Below, in pieces: positions 17,739-25,442 of a stretch of DNA of 64,000 bases. Position 1 is the first letter of the stretch. Each line of letters opens with the position of its first letter. The notes under the pieces are model-generated. The model saw only the letters and a list, made by a program, of their open reading frames with translations. It did not search any database and was not told the DNA's origin. The DNA comes from JBNAGF01 sp049801055 (GTDB lineage: Bacteria > Pseudomonadota > Alphaproteobacteria > Rhodobacterales > Rhodobacteraceae): contig NZ_JBNAGF010000004.1 in assembly GCF_049801055.1 (NCBI RefSeq), positions 303,364 to 367,363 of the forward strand. The letters run 5' to 3'. Both the position numbers and the translations under genes were made by a program.

Positions 17739-18893
17739 TCAGGTGAACCTTAAGACGATCTTGAAGTGTGCATCCCAGCTTGGTGAAACGAACTTCGGTC
17801 CAGTCTTCTTCCAGTTTTCACCCGGCGCCATACCCGAGTATTTTTCTACCATGTTTAGCCATTGATAACGGTCTGTGGCACTTAGGTAAACTGGTATGTC
17901 CCCCAACACCTCGTGTAGAACCGCCAAGTCCGATGCGATCACAGGAAGTTGACGTGCAGCTGCCTCGACAGGCGGCAGCCCGAACCCTTCAGCGCGGCTT
18001 GGAAACAGAAGTGCCGACGCTCTTGTCATCAAGGCAGCAACAGCGGCGTCCGACAGACCAGAGATTTCGGAAATATGTCCATCTGGCGGCAGGGCTTCAA
18101 GGCGATCAAATACAGGTTTGTTGTTCCAGCCCCTCGAGCCGCATATCAACAACTGGGGGGTTTTTGGTCCCAAACGTTTTTCAAGAAGCTCCCAAACGTC
18201 CAGCAGCAGGTCGTGTCCCTTGCGCGGCTCTATTGTGCCTATTGAGAGAAAAAATGGCTGTTTAGGGTTTATTTCTGCGGAAAATTCGACAGGATCAACA
18301 AGTTCAATGCCCAGATGCGAAACGATATGTGACGGTATTCTGCCCCAGGCTCTCATATGGTGCTCAGCGCGGGCACGGGAATGGGCTGAGTTGTATATAA
18401 CCAGATCAGCGAACTTTCCTACGATGCGGAGCTTTTCGCGGAATTTCTCAGGTGTTCCCTGCCGTTGATACTCCGGATGGTCCAACGGGATCGTATCATG
18501 GATCAATATTGAAACAGGGCCTATCTTCTTTGTTGCGGACAGAACACGATTGGACAGATTGCTATGCCCGACGTTCAGATACACCGTTTGGGCCGGCAAC
18601 ATCCCGCGCAGCATCGACTCCAGCCCAGTTGGCAGGCATCGAGAAGCGGCTAGCCTGCGCAAAGAACTCTCGGCTCGCTCGCGCATACCGGGTTTGTGGG
18701 TGGTCATTCGAGATATCAGATCGGGCTGTCCCCAATCCCGTCCATCTGCCGCAAGCTCGGCCAGTTGAGTGGAACCAACTGGGTCCAGCAGAAGATAACC
18801 CAGCTTTGTTCTTGCCAGACAAAACAGGGGTTGAGGTTCGGTTACCAGCCTCTTGAGATAGGCGATCTCAACCCGGTCGATGCCGGTCGGCAC
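17739..18893 (-). CDS. GT4-family glycosyltransferase (possible non-canonical start upstream)
   Basis: A retaining GT-B glycosyltransferase. The 384 residues from the GTG at 18893 include the nucleotide-sugar loop SIGTIEPRKGHDLLL and the C-terminal EX7E motif EGFGLPPVEAAARQLPV. The frame stays open a further 106 nt upstream, to a stop at 19002-19004, and encodes ARLLDVTRLIRRAGR just before the GTG. That looks like the natural family N-terminus, but contains no ATG, GTG or TTG. Possible starts there are ATA at 18962, behind GGAAG, or CTG at 18932. It sits between galE and the GT2 gene in the same operon. Confidence 0.85.
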   Translation of the reverse strand: MPTGIDRVEIAYLKRLVTEPQPLFCLARTKLGYLLLDPVGSTQLAELAADGRDWGQPDLISRMTTHKPGMRERAESSLRRLAASRCLPTGLESMLRGMLPAQTVYLNVGHSNLSNRVLSATKKIGPVSILIHDTIPLDHPEYQRQGTPEKFREKLRIVGKFADLVIYNSAHSRARAEHHMRAWGRIPSHIVSHLGIELVDPVEFSAEINPKQPFFLSIGTIEPRKGHDLLLDVWELLEKRLGPKTPQLLICGSRGWNNKPVFDRLEALPPDGHISEISGLSDAAVAALMTRASALLFPSRAEGFGLPPVEAAARQLPVIASDLAVLHEVLGDIPVYLSATDRYQWLNMVEKYSGMAPGENWKKTGPKFVSPSWDAHFKIVLRFT

Positions 18894-18954
18894 CCGTCCT
18901 GCCCGGCGGATCAGGCGGGTTACATCCAGCAGCCGCGCCGGTGGCGGCCCGGCT

Positions 18955-19938
18955 TTACTTATCGTAGCTTCCGTTCTGATGCCATCTCCAGGCGTCTTGG
19001 ATCATAATATCCATCTTGGACCGTTTTGGTTGCCAGCCAAGTTCGGTTTCCGCAAGGGTAGAGCCGGAAACAAGCTTGGTGCAATCACCGGCGCGCCGAG
19101 GCCCGATCGTATAGGGGACTTCACGTTTTGTGATTGTCCGGCCGTAATCAATCACCTCGCGCACGGAAAAGCCGCTTCCTGTGCCCAAATTGAATACCCG
19201 GCTGCCCTTGTCATCTTCCAGCCATTTCAGGCCCAGAACATGGGCATCGACAAGGTCGCAGACATGTACGTAATCCCGGATGCAGGTTCCGTCCGGTGTG
19301 TCATAGTCGGTACCAAAAACCGTCAGTGCATCGCGCTTGCCGTCAATTGCATCCAGCATCAGTGGTATGAGGTGAGTCTCCGGGCGATGAAACTCACCGA
19401 CTTCGGCTTCAGGATCTGCGCCAGCTACATTGAAATAGCGGAAGATAACAGACTGCAATCCGTGTGCAGCTTTGAAATCGTGGAGAATATCTTCGATCGC
19501 CCGTTTCGATGCGCCATAGGCATTCAGGGGCATCTGGGGTGTGTTTTCATCCAACACGACGTTGTCGTGGTCGCCATAGGTGGCACAGGTCGACGAAAAA
19601 ACGAAGTTCCGACATCCGGCATCGACTGTAGCTTCAATCAGGGTCAGGGATGCACAGACGTTCCCGCGCCAGTAGCGACCCGGTTCTTGCATTGCTTCGC
19701 CAACCTGGCTGAGGGCTGCGAAATGCATGACTGCTGCGGGACTATACTTGGCAAACACCTCATCCAGCCGCGCCCGGTCGCCAAGTTCACCTTTTTCGAA
19801 CGGGCCGAATTTTACTGCGTCTTCCCAACCTGTAATCAGGCTGTCATATGCAATTGGAGTATAGCCGGCGCCTTTAAGCGCTTTGCAGGCATGCGATCCG
19901 ATGTAGCCGGCACCGCCAGTGACAAGAATGTTTGTCAT
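18955..19938 (-). CDS. galE: UDP-glucose 4-epimerase
   Basis: Interconverts UDP-glucose and UDP-galactose, supplying galactose donor for the glycosyltransferases downstream. The 327-residue short-chain dehydrogenase has the NAD loop VTGGAGYIGSH (residues 6-16), the FSSTCATYGD active-site segment, and the catalytic YxxxK as YGASK. Length and motifs are normal for GalE. It lies 21 nt downstream of galU, and the next glycosyltransferase reading frame begins at or before its stop. Confidence 0.93.
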   Translation of the reverse strand: MTNILVTGGAGYIGSHACKALKGAGYTPIAYDSLITGWEDAVKFGPFEKGELGDRARLDEVFAKYSPAAVMHFAALSQVGEAMQEPGRYWRGNVCASLTLIEATVDAGCRNFVFSSTCATYGDHDNVVLDENTPQMPLNAYGASKRAIEDILHDFKAAHGLQSVIFRYFNVAGADPEAEVGEFHRPETHLIPLMLDAIDGKRDALTVFGTDYDTPDGTCIRDYVHVCDLVDAHVLGLKWLEDDKGSRVFNLGTGSGFSVREVIDYGRTITKREVPYTIGPRRAGDCTKLVSGSTLAETELGWQPKRSKMDIMIQDAWRWHQNGSYDK

Positions 19939-19959
19939 GTCAAAATCCGTCGGATCCGG

Positions 19960-20853
19960 TTACTGGGCGGCTTTGCTTGCATTGGAGATTGTCGATAGGA
20001 ATTCCGCCAGATCATCCCGCAGATCGTCACGGGCGAGGGCAAACGCAACGGTGGCCTGAAGGAACCCGGCCTTTGAACCGCAGTCAAATCGCTCTCCGCG
20101 GAAGCGGTACCCGTAGACCGGGTTGTCAGATCCGATATCGGCAGCAATCGCGTCGGTAAGTTGGATTTCGCCACCGGCACCGGACTTGATCTTGTCAAGG
20201 TTGCGCAGGATCGAGGGGCTGAGGATGTACCGGCCGATCACCGCGAGATTTGACGGAGCTTCCTCGGCCTTCGGCTTTTCGACCATGCCGCTGACGGACA
20301 CAACCGAGCCCATATCTTCGTCCACATCCAGAACACCATAGGCGCTGGCCTTATCATGCGGCACTTCCATCGCCGCTACCATGTTTCCGCCGGTTTCGGC
20401 ATAGGCTTCAACCATCTGCTGCAGGCACGGTTTTTCCGCCGCAATTACATCATCGGGAAGGATTACTGCAAAAGGTTCGTTGGCGATCAAGCGCCGGGCG
20501 CACCAGACAGCGTGCCCCAGACCAAGAGCGCGATGCTGACGGATGTAGGCAATTGCGCCGCTTTCCATATTGGTCGACTTGAGCGTCTTGAGAAGTTCAT
20601 CTTTTCCTTTCTTGCGCAGTTCCTGCTCAAGAAACGGGTTGTGGTCAAAATAGTCCTCAAGGGCGCTCTTTCCGCGTGAGGTAACAAAGATGAACTCTTT
20701 GATGCCGGCGGCACGCGCTTCGTCAATGGCATATTGGACCAGTGGCCGGTCCACCAAGGTCATGATCTCCTTGGGCACCGATTTGGTCGCCGGCAGAAAC
20801 CGTGTCCCCATACCCGCTACGGGGAAGATCGCCTTGGTAACTTTCTTTGGCAT
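19960..20853 (-). CDS. galU: UTP-glucose-1-phosphate uridylyltransferase
   Basis: Makes UDP-glucose from UTP and glucose 1-phosphate, the first committed precursor for the glycan operon. The 297-residue protein starts MPKKVTKAIFPVAGMGTRF, where GMGTRFLPATKSVPKE is the nucleotidyltransferase loop. It continues with HRALGLGHAVWCA, FAVILPDDVI, and a downstream ERFDCGSKAGF. A start four codons upstream (20865) is possible. It is the first gene of the minus-strand run to the sulfotransferase; spacings of at most about 60 nt support one transcript. Confidence 0.94.
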   Translation of the reverse strand: MPKKVTKAIFPVAGMGTRFLPATKSVPKEIMTLVDRPLVQYAIDEARAAGIKEFIFVTSRGKSALEDYFDHNPFLEQELRKKGKDELLKTLKSTNMESGAIAYIRQHRALGLGHAVWCARRLIANEPFAVILPDDVIAAEKPCLQQMVEAYAETGGNMVAAMEVPHDKASAYGVLDVDEDMGSVVSVSGMVEKPKAEEAPSNLAVIGRYILSPSILRNLDKIKSGAGGEIQLTDAIAADIGSDNPVYGYRFRGERFDCGSKAGFLQATVAFALARDDLRDDLAEFLSTISNASKAAQ

Positions 20854-21040
20854 GCTGACCCTCAAACAAACTCTTACTGCATTTCTATACGTCGCCGTAG
20901 CGGCTTGCGCAGTTCAATAGCGAACAAAATCCAAACCTGCCACGGTAGGTGCCCAAGATTTTTGCGATAGCAGCAGGCAGGCTACAGTTTTTTCTATCAA
21001 AACGTTGCAAGTAGGCAGCTTACCTGTTGAATGTGGCGAA

Positions 21041-21071
21041 ATCCGGCCAAGGAGCTTGGCCAAGGCCGGAT
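21041..21071. terminator. inverted repeat, possible terminator after ilvE
   Basis: ATCCGGCC (21041-21048) pairs with GGCCGGAT (21064-21071). An inner hairpin GGCCAAG/CTTGGCC around 21045-21061 competes with it. It lies just past the ilvE stop, but no clear U-tract follows on the minus strand; on the plus strand GGTTTTT follows. Function as a terminator is uncertain. Confidence 0.4.
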
Positions 21072-21090
21072 ATGTGGTTTTTGGGTTGTT

Positions 21091-21957
21091 TTAAGCGCGG
21101 ACGAGTTTCTCGTACGCTTCGGCGATTTCGCGGGTGAGATCGCCCACCTCGAAAGTATAGTTGCCGATCTGACCAACAGGTGTGACCTCTGCTGCGGTAC
21201 CAGTCAGCCAGCATTGTTCGAAATCTGCCATTTCCTCGGGTTTAATGTGCCGTTCATGGACCACTATTCCCCGGTCTTTCAGCATCTCGATCACGGTCTG
21301 GCGGGTAATGCCATTCAGAAAGCAATCCGGAAGTGGGGTGTGAACCTCGCCATCCTTTACGAAAAAGACATTCGCGCCAGTGGCTTCGGCAACATAGCCG
21401 CGATAGTCCATGAATAGCGCGTCCGAGCAGCCCTTTTCCTCGGCTTTGTGTTTGGAAATCGTGCAGATCATGTAGAGGCCGGCAGCCTTGGCATGAACCG
21501 GAATGGTTTCCGGGCTGGGCCGCTTCCACTCAGCGATGTCGAGCTTGGCACCCTTCATCTTGGCGTCGCCATAATAGGCACCCCAAGGCCAAACCGCGAT
21601 AGCCAAGCGCACCGGATTCTTGGCTGATGCGACACCCATGTCTTCGCCCGAGCCACGCCAGACAACGGCGCGCACATAGGCGTCACTCAGGCCTGTCGCC
21701 TTAAGCGTCTTTTCCTTTGCGGCCTCGATTTCGTCCACGCTGTAAGGGACCGGCATGTCCAGCGCATCTGCTGATGCAATCAGGCGCTCTGTATGTTCAC
21801 GGCTCTTGAAGATTCTGCCGTTATAGGCTCGTTCGCCTTCGAACACCGATGACGCGTAGTGCATAGCGTGGGTCAGGACATGTACCTTGGCGTCGCGCCA
21901 ATCGACTAGCTTGCCATCCATCCAGATCTGACCGTCGCGGTCGTCATATCCCGACAT
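21091..21957 (-). CDS. ilvE: branched-chain amino acid aminotransferase
   Basis: PLP aminotransferase for the last step of leucine, isoleucine and valine synthesis. The 288-residue class IV fold protein has DGKLVDWRDAKVHVLTHAMHYAS near the start, the lysine region HAKAAGLYM, GCSDALFMDYRGYVAEATGANVF, and the PLP-phosphate segment NGITRQTVIE. The ATG at 21957 is chosen over an upstream in-frame ATG at 22074, because it is preceded by TTTGGAGGGCAG and its N-terminus MSGYDDRDGQIWMDG is the family one. It is divergent from the MarR/response-regulator pair. Confidence 0.93.
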   Translation of the reverse strand: MSGYDDRDGQIWMDGKLVDWRDAKVHVLTHAMHYASSVFEGERAYNGRIFKSREHTERLIASADALDMPVPYSVDEIEAAKEKTLKATGLSDAYVRAVVWRGSGEDMGVASAKNPVRLAIAVWPWGAYYGDAKMKGAKLDIAEWKRPSPETIPVHAKAAGLYMICTISKHKAEEKGCSDALFMDYRGYVAEATGANVFFVKDGEVHTPLPDCFLNGITRQTVIEMLKDRGIVVHERHIKPEEMADFEQCWLTGTAAEVTPVGQIGNYTFEVGDLTREIAEAYEKLVRA

Positions 21958-22115
21958 CTTCTGCCCTCCAAAGGCTAACAGGTTTCTATTTGTTGCGCTG
22001 AATATGGCCGCTTCGGACATAAAGTTGCGCGAAAACTGCGATTCGATACCTGTTCGGCCTTGGAATGTCAACAAGGCTGACGTAAACTCAAATCAAGTGC
22101 AGTGAGAGGTGAGAC

Positions 22116-22625
22116 ATGGCAGAGGCGCGACCGGCACCCGCCTATAGTGGTGAAAGCCTGCTTTTCCTGACCGATGAGCAATTGCGGCAGGGGATTGAGG
22201 CAATGTTTTTTGCCTATCGGGGTTTTACCGCTGATCCGGACCGCATTCTCGCGGAAATGGCCTATGGCCGGGCTCATCACAGGGCCATACACTTTATCAA
22301 TCGAGCGCCTGGGACTACTGTCAATAACCTGCTGGCCATTCTGGGAGTTACCAAGCAATCTCTCAATAGAGTGCTTCGCACCCTTATCGCCGACGGTCTG
22401 GTGGAAAGTCGGGTGGGAACGTCGGACAAAAGAGAACGCCACCTGTTCCTGACCGAAAAGGGTCAGACCCTAGAGGCGACGTTGTCTGATGCGCAGCGCG
22501 CCCGAATGAGAGCAGCGTTCCGAGATGCCGGCCCCGAAGCAGTAGCCGGATTCAAAAAAGTGCTTGAAGCCATGATGGATGCCGATATGCGAAGAGCCTA
22601 TTCGAAATTGCGGGATGGATCTTGA
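22116..22625 (+). CDS. petP: MarR-family regulator, PetP-like
   Basis: A 169-residue winged-helix regulator (HTH around residues 65-120: NNLLAILGVTKQSLNRVLRTL, wing GTSDKRERHLFLTEKG). In Rhodobacter capsulatus a small MarR-like PetP is encoded directly ahead of the response regulator PetR, and both are needed for cytochrome bc1 and c2 expression. The same order, a one-base TGATG overlap and the family pairing support the assignment here. The bc1 genes themselves are not in the window. The symbol is by context, not by a direct alignment. Confidence 0.8.
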   Translation: MAEARPAPAYSGESLLFLTDEQLRQGIEAMFFAYRGFTADPDRILAEMAYGRAHHRAIHFINRAPGTTVNNLLAILGVTKQSLNRVLRTLIADGLVESRVGTSDKRERHLFLTEKGQTLEATLSDAQRARMRAAFRDAGPEAVAGFKKVLEAMMDADMRRAYSKLRDGS

Positions 22626-23326
22626 TGAACGAGCTCGACGCCCACTTGCTGATTGTCGACGATGACGAGAGGATTCGGGACCTTCTAAAAAAGTTTCTGA
22701 TGCGCAGCGGATTTCTGGTGACGGCGGCGCGCGATGCCGAGCACGCCAGACGGATCTTGTCCGGGCTGGATTTTGACCTGATCGTGCTGGATGTCATGAT
22801 GCCCGGCGAAGACGGTATCAGCCTGACAAGGTCCCTTCGCGAAACCAAGGCCACGCCAATATTGCTGCTGACCGCCCGCGGAGAAACCGAGAATCGAATT
22901 TCCGGACTGGAAGCCGGAGCTGATGACTATCTTGCGAAACCGTTTGAGCCGAAAGAACTGCTGCTCAGGATAAACGCAATTCTACGCCGCGTGCCGGATA
23001 CCTCGGCACAGGACGCGGCGCCCAAGGTTCTTCATCTCGGGGCAATTCGATACGACATCGAGCGCGGCGAGATGTGGCAGGGCGAAGATCTTGTGCGCCT
23101 GACGGCCACTGAAAGTCAGTTGATGAAGATCTTTTCTTCACAGCCGGGCGAAGCTGTCAGTCGGGCCAAACTGGTCGAGGATCTAGGGCGGGACAGAGGG
23201 CAGGCGCAAGAGCGCGCTGTAGATGTCCAGATAACACGCCTGCGCCGCAAGATAGAGCCGAATCCGAAGCAGCCGAGATATCTGCAAACGGTTCGCGGAG
23301 CCGGCTACATGCTGGCGCCGGATTAA
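22625..23326 (+). CDS. petR: OmpR-family response regulator, PetR-like
   Basis: A 233-residue transcription factor with a receiver domain (LLIVDDDERIRD, phospho-acceptor D56 in IVLDVMMPGEDG, K in YLAKPFEPKEL) and a C-terminal winged helix (VRLTATESQLMKIF, VDVQITRLRRKIEPNP, LQTVRGAGYML). It is translationally coupled to the MarR gene at TGATG; an extra TTG codon just upstream (22622) is less likely. PetR of Rhodobacter controls respiratory and photosynthetic cytochromes; no cognate kinase is known from this locus. Confidence 0.87.
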   Translation: MNELDAHLLIVDDDERIRDLLKKFLMRSGFLVTAARDAEHARRILSGLDFDLIVLDVMMPGEDGISLTRSLRETKATPILLLTARGETENRISGLEAGADDYLAKPFEPKELLLRINAILRRVPDTSAQDAAPKVLHLGAIRYDIERGEMWQGEDLVRLTATESQLMKIFSSQPGEAVSRAKLVEDLGRDRGQAQERAVDVQITRLRRKIEPNPKQPRYLQTVRGAGYMLAPD

Positions 23327-23350
23327 CCCTGGCGGGAAAAGGAAATCGCG

Positions 23351-24277
23351 ATGAAAACCGCTTTGCTTACCCATGAAGACTGCCTCAATCACGTGACGCC
23401 GGGTGGGCATCCGGAACGGGTCGCGCGCGTGGAATATGTTATGGAGGCGCTTGAGGGGCTGGACTTGAACCGGATAACCGCTCCCCTTGCTGCTGAGGAC
23501 GATATCCTGCGGGTACATCCCATGTCCTACTTGCGCGACATTCGCGAGACGGCGCCTGAGGAGGGGTTGTCCCAGATCGACGGGGACACATTCATGTCGC
23601 CGGGAAGTCTGTCGGCAGCCTTTCGTGCCGCTGGGGCCGGTGTTCGTGCGGTTGACCTGGTAATGGCCGGCGATGCACAAAACGCATTCTGTGCCGTCAG
23701 GCCGCCGGGACACCACGCTGAAACGTCTACTGCAATGGGTTTCTGTCTCTTTGGGAACGCGGCATTGGCGGCCAAATATGCTCTGGATCATCATGATCTT
23801 GATCGGGTGGCAGTGGTCGATTTCGATGTCCATCATGGCAACGGGACACAGAATCTGTTGTGGGACGAACCACGAGCCCTGTTCATTACATCGCAGCAAA
23901 TGCCTCTCTGGCCGGGTTCGGGTCGACCTGACGAAACCGGAGCACATGGAAATGTGCTCAACCTCCCGCTTGCACCGGGAAGCGGAAGTGCCGAGATGCG
24001 CAGCGCATGGCGAGATCAGGCCTTTCCGAGGTTACGCAGTTTCCGACCGCAGCTGATCGTGATTTCTGCTGGGTTTGATGCCCACGAAGACGACCCGCTA
24101 GCAAATTTGAACTGGCAAACAGAAGATTTTGCCTGGCTTACCGCCGAACTGTGTGTGCTTGCGGACGATCTGTGCGACGGGCGTATCGTCTCGACTCTTG
24201 AAGGCGGGTATGATCTGAACGCCCTAGCCGCTGCGAGCAAGGCGCATGTGCAGGAACTGATGAAGGCTGTGAAATGA
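23351..24277 (+). CDS. histone deacetylase-superfamily protein (AcuC/acetylpolyamine amidohydrolase-like)
   Basis: A 308-residue arginase-fold zinc deacylase. Active-site signatures are complete: substrate-end HPERVARVEYV, tandem histidines in RPPGHHAE, metal ligands in VVDFDVHHGNGTQ and ISAGFDAHEDDPL, and EGGYDL near the end. Bacterial members remove acyl groups from lysines, polyamines or small molecules, so the substrate is undefined. It overlaps xseB by ATGA, and this order with xseB, ispA and dxs is common in Rhodobacterales. Confidence 0.9.
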   Translation: MKTALLTHEDCLNHVTPGGHPERVARVEYVMEALEGLDLNRITAPLAAEDDILRVHPMSYLRDIRETAPEEGLSQIDGDTFMSPGSLSAAFRAAGAGVRAVDLVMAGDAQNAFCAVRPPGHHAETSTAMGFCLFGNAALAAKYALDHHDLDRVAVVDFDVHHGNGTQNLLWDEPRALFITSQQMPLWPGSGRPDETGAHGNVLNLPLAPGSGSAEMRSAWRDQAFPRLRSFRPQLIVISAGFDAHEDDPLANLNWQTEDFAWLTAELCVLADDLCDGRIVSTLEGGYDLNALAAASKAHVQELMKAVK

Positions 24278-24516
24278 CCGAAACGCCCGTAGAACAAATG
24301 ACATTTGAACAGGCGATGAAAGAACTGGAGGACGTCGTCGGCCAGTTGGAGCGCGGTGACGTTGCTCTGGACCAGTCGATTTCTCTTTATGAAAGAGGAG
24401 CGGCGCTCAAAAAGCGGTGCGAAGAAGAGCTAAAGCGGGCCGAAGAAAAGGTGGCTGCGATAACGTTGGATGCTGATGGGCAGCCAAAAGGCACCACTCC
24501 GGTCGAAGGCATGTAA
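24274..24516 (+). CDS. xseB: exodeoxyribonuclease VII small subunit
   Basis: An 80-residue helical protein that packs around the XseA catalytic subunit of exonuclease VII. The family signature is clear: MTFEQAMKELEDVVGQLERGDVALDQSISLYERG, then LKKRCEEELKRAEEKV. It is coupled by ATGA to the deacetylase, and its stop abuts the ispA start. The catalytic XseA is not in the window. Confidence 0.95.
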   Translation: MTETPVEQMTFEQAMKELEDVVGQLERGDVALDQSISLYERGAALKKRCEEELKRAEEKVAAITLDADGQPKGTTPVEGM

Positions 24517-25383
24517 ATGTTCCCGGAAAGACTTGCCGACTGCGCCGCCCGAATCCAGTCGGGTTTCGACGACGTGTTCCGATCCTTCAATGAACTGCCG
24601 GTCACTCGGGCGATGGCATATGCCACGCAGGGCGGAAAACGCCTGCGCGGATTTCTGGTTCTCGAGAGCGCCCGATTGCATGGAATAGGCCCTGAACAGG
24701 CGCTATGGCCAGCGCTGGCGATCGAAGCGCTGCATGCCTACAGCCTTGTGCATGACGATCTGCCTTGCATGGATGATGACGATATGCGCCGCGGCCGACC
24801 GACGGTTCATGTCAAATGGGATCAGGCAACAGCCGTTCTTGCGGGAGATGGATTACAGTCGCTGGCCTTCGAATTGGTAACCCGCCCGGTGACCGGTCCG
24901 GGCGACGTCCGGGCCGATCTTGCCCGGAGCCTGGCAAAGGCTGGTGGCGCTCAGGGTATGGTTTTGGGTCAGGCGCTTGATATTGCCGCCGAGACCGCGA
25001 CCGATCCGTTGACACTGGAACAGATCACCACCCTGCAGGCAGAAAAAACCGGCGCCTTGATTACGTGGTCGGCCTGTGCAGGAGCCGTTCTGGCGCAGGC
25101 TGATCCTGAGCCATTGCGCCAATATGCCCTCCGACTGGGACTTGCCTTTCAGATCGCTGACGACATTTTGGATGTGGAAGGCGATGCTACTAAAGCGGGG
25201 AAGCGCTTGCAGAAAGATGCCCATGCTGGGAAGGCCACGTTCGTTTCCCTGTTGGGTCTTGATGCTTCGAAAACCAGAGCGTCAGAGCTGGTTGATCAGG
25301 CCTGCGACGCGCTGGCCGGCTATGGCGGCGAAGCGCAATGCTTGCGGGATGCGGCACGGTTCGTTATTGCCCGCGACAGCTGA
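24517..25383 (+). CDS. ispA: farnesyl diphosphate synthase (short-chain polyprenyl synthase)
   Basis: Condenses IPP with DMAPP and GPP to farnesyl diphosphate for quinone, bactoprenol and other isoprenoids. The 288-residue all-helical enzyme has the first aspartate-rich motif DDLPCMDDDDMRRGRP (D80, D81 onward), GGKRLRGFLVLES for pyrophosphate binding, and the second motif ADDILD (D215, D216, D219). The DDxxxxD form of the first motif is the bacterial type. The start follows xseB without a gap, and dxs follows after 59 nt, so precursor and prenyl chain synthesis are co-expressed. Confidence 0.94.
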   Translation: MFPERLADCAARIQSGFDDVFRSFNELPVTRAMAYATQGGKRLRGFLVLESARLHGIGPEQALWPALAIEALHAYSLVHDDLPCMDDDDMRRGRPTVHVKWDQATAVLAGDGLQSLAFELVTRPVTGPGDVRADLARSLAKAGGAQGMVLGQALDIAAETATDPLTLEQITTLQAEKTGALITWSACAGAVLAQADPEPLRQYALRLGLAFQIADDILDVEGDATKAGKRLQKDAHAGKATFVSLLGLDASKTRASELVDQACDALAGYGGEAQCLRDAARFVIARDS

Positions 25384-25442
25384 CCCGACCAAGTGCACGG
25401 CGCCTTTTTGCTGAGTTCGCCGAGAGAAAGCCAAGAGAAACT

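Noticed and set aside
18880..19998. Long plus-strand open frame (372 codons) across galE and the GT4 start
   Set aside because: Antisense to galE, which carries clear motifs; the translation shows no family signature.
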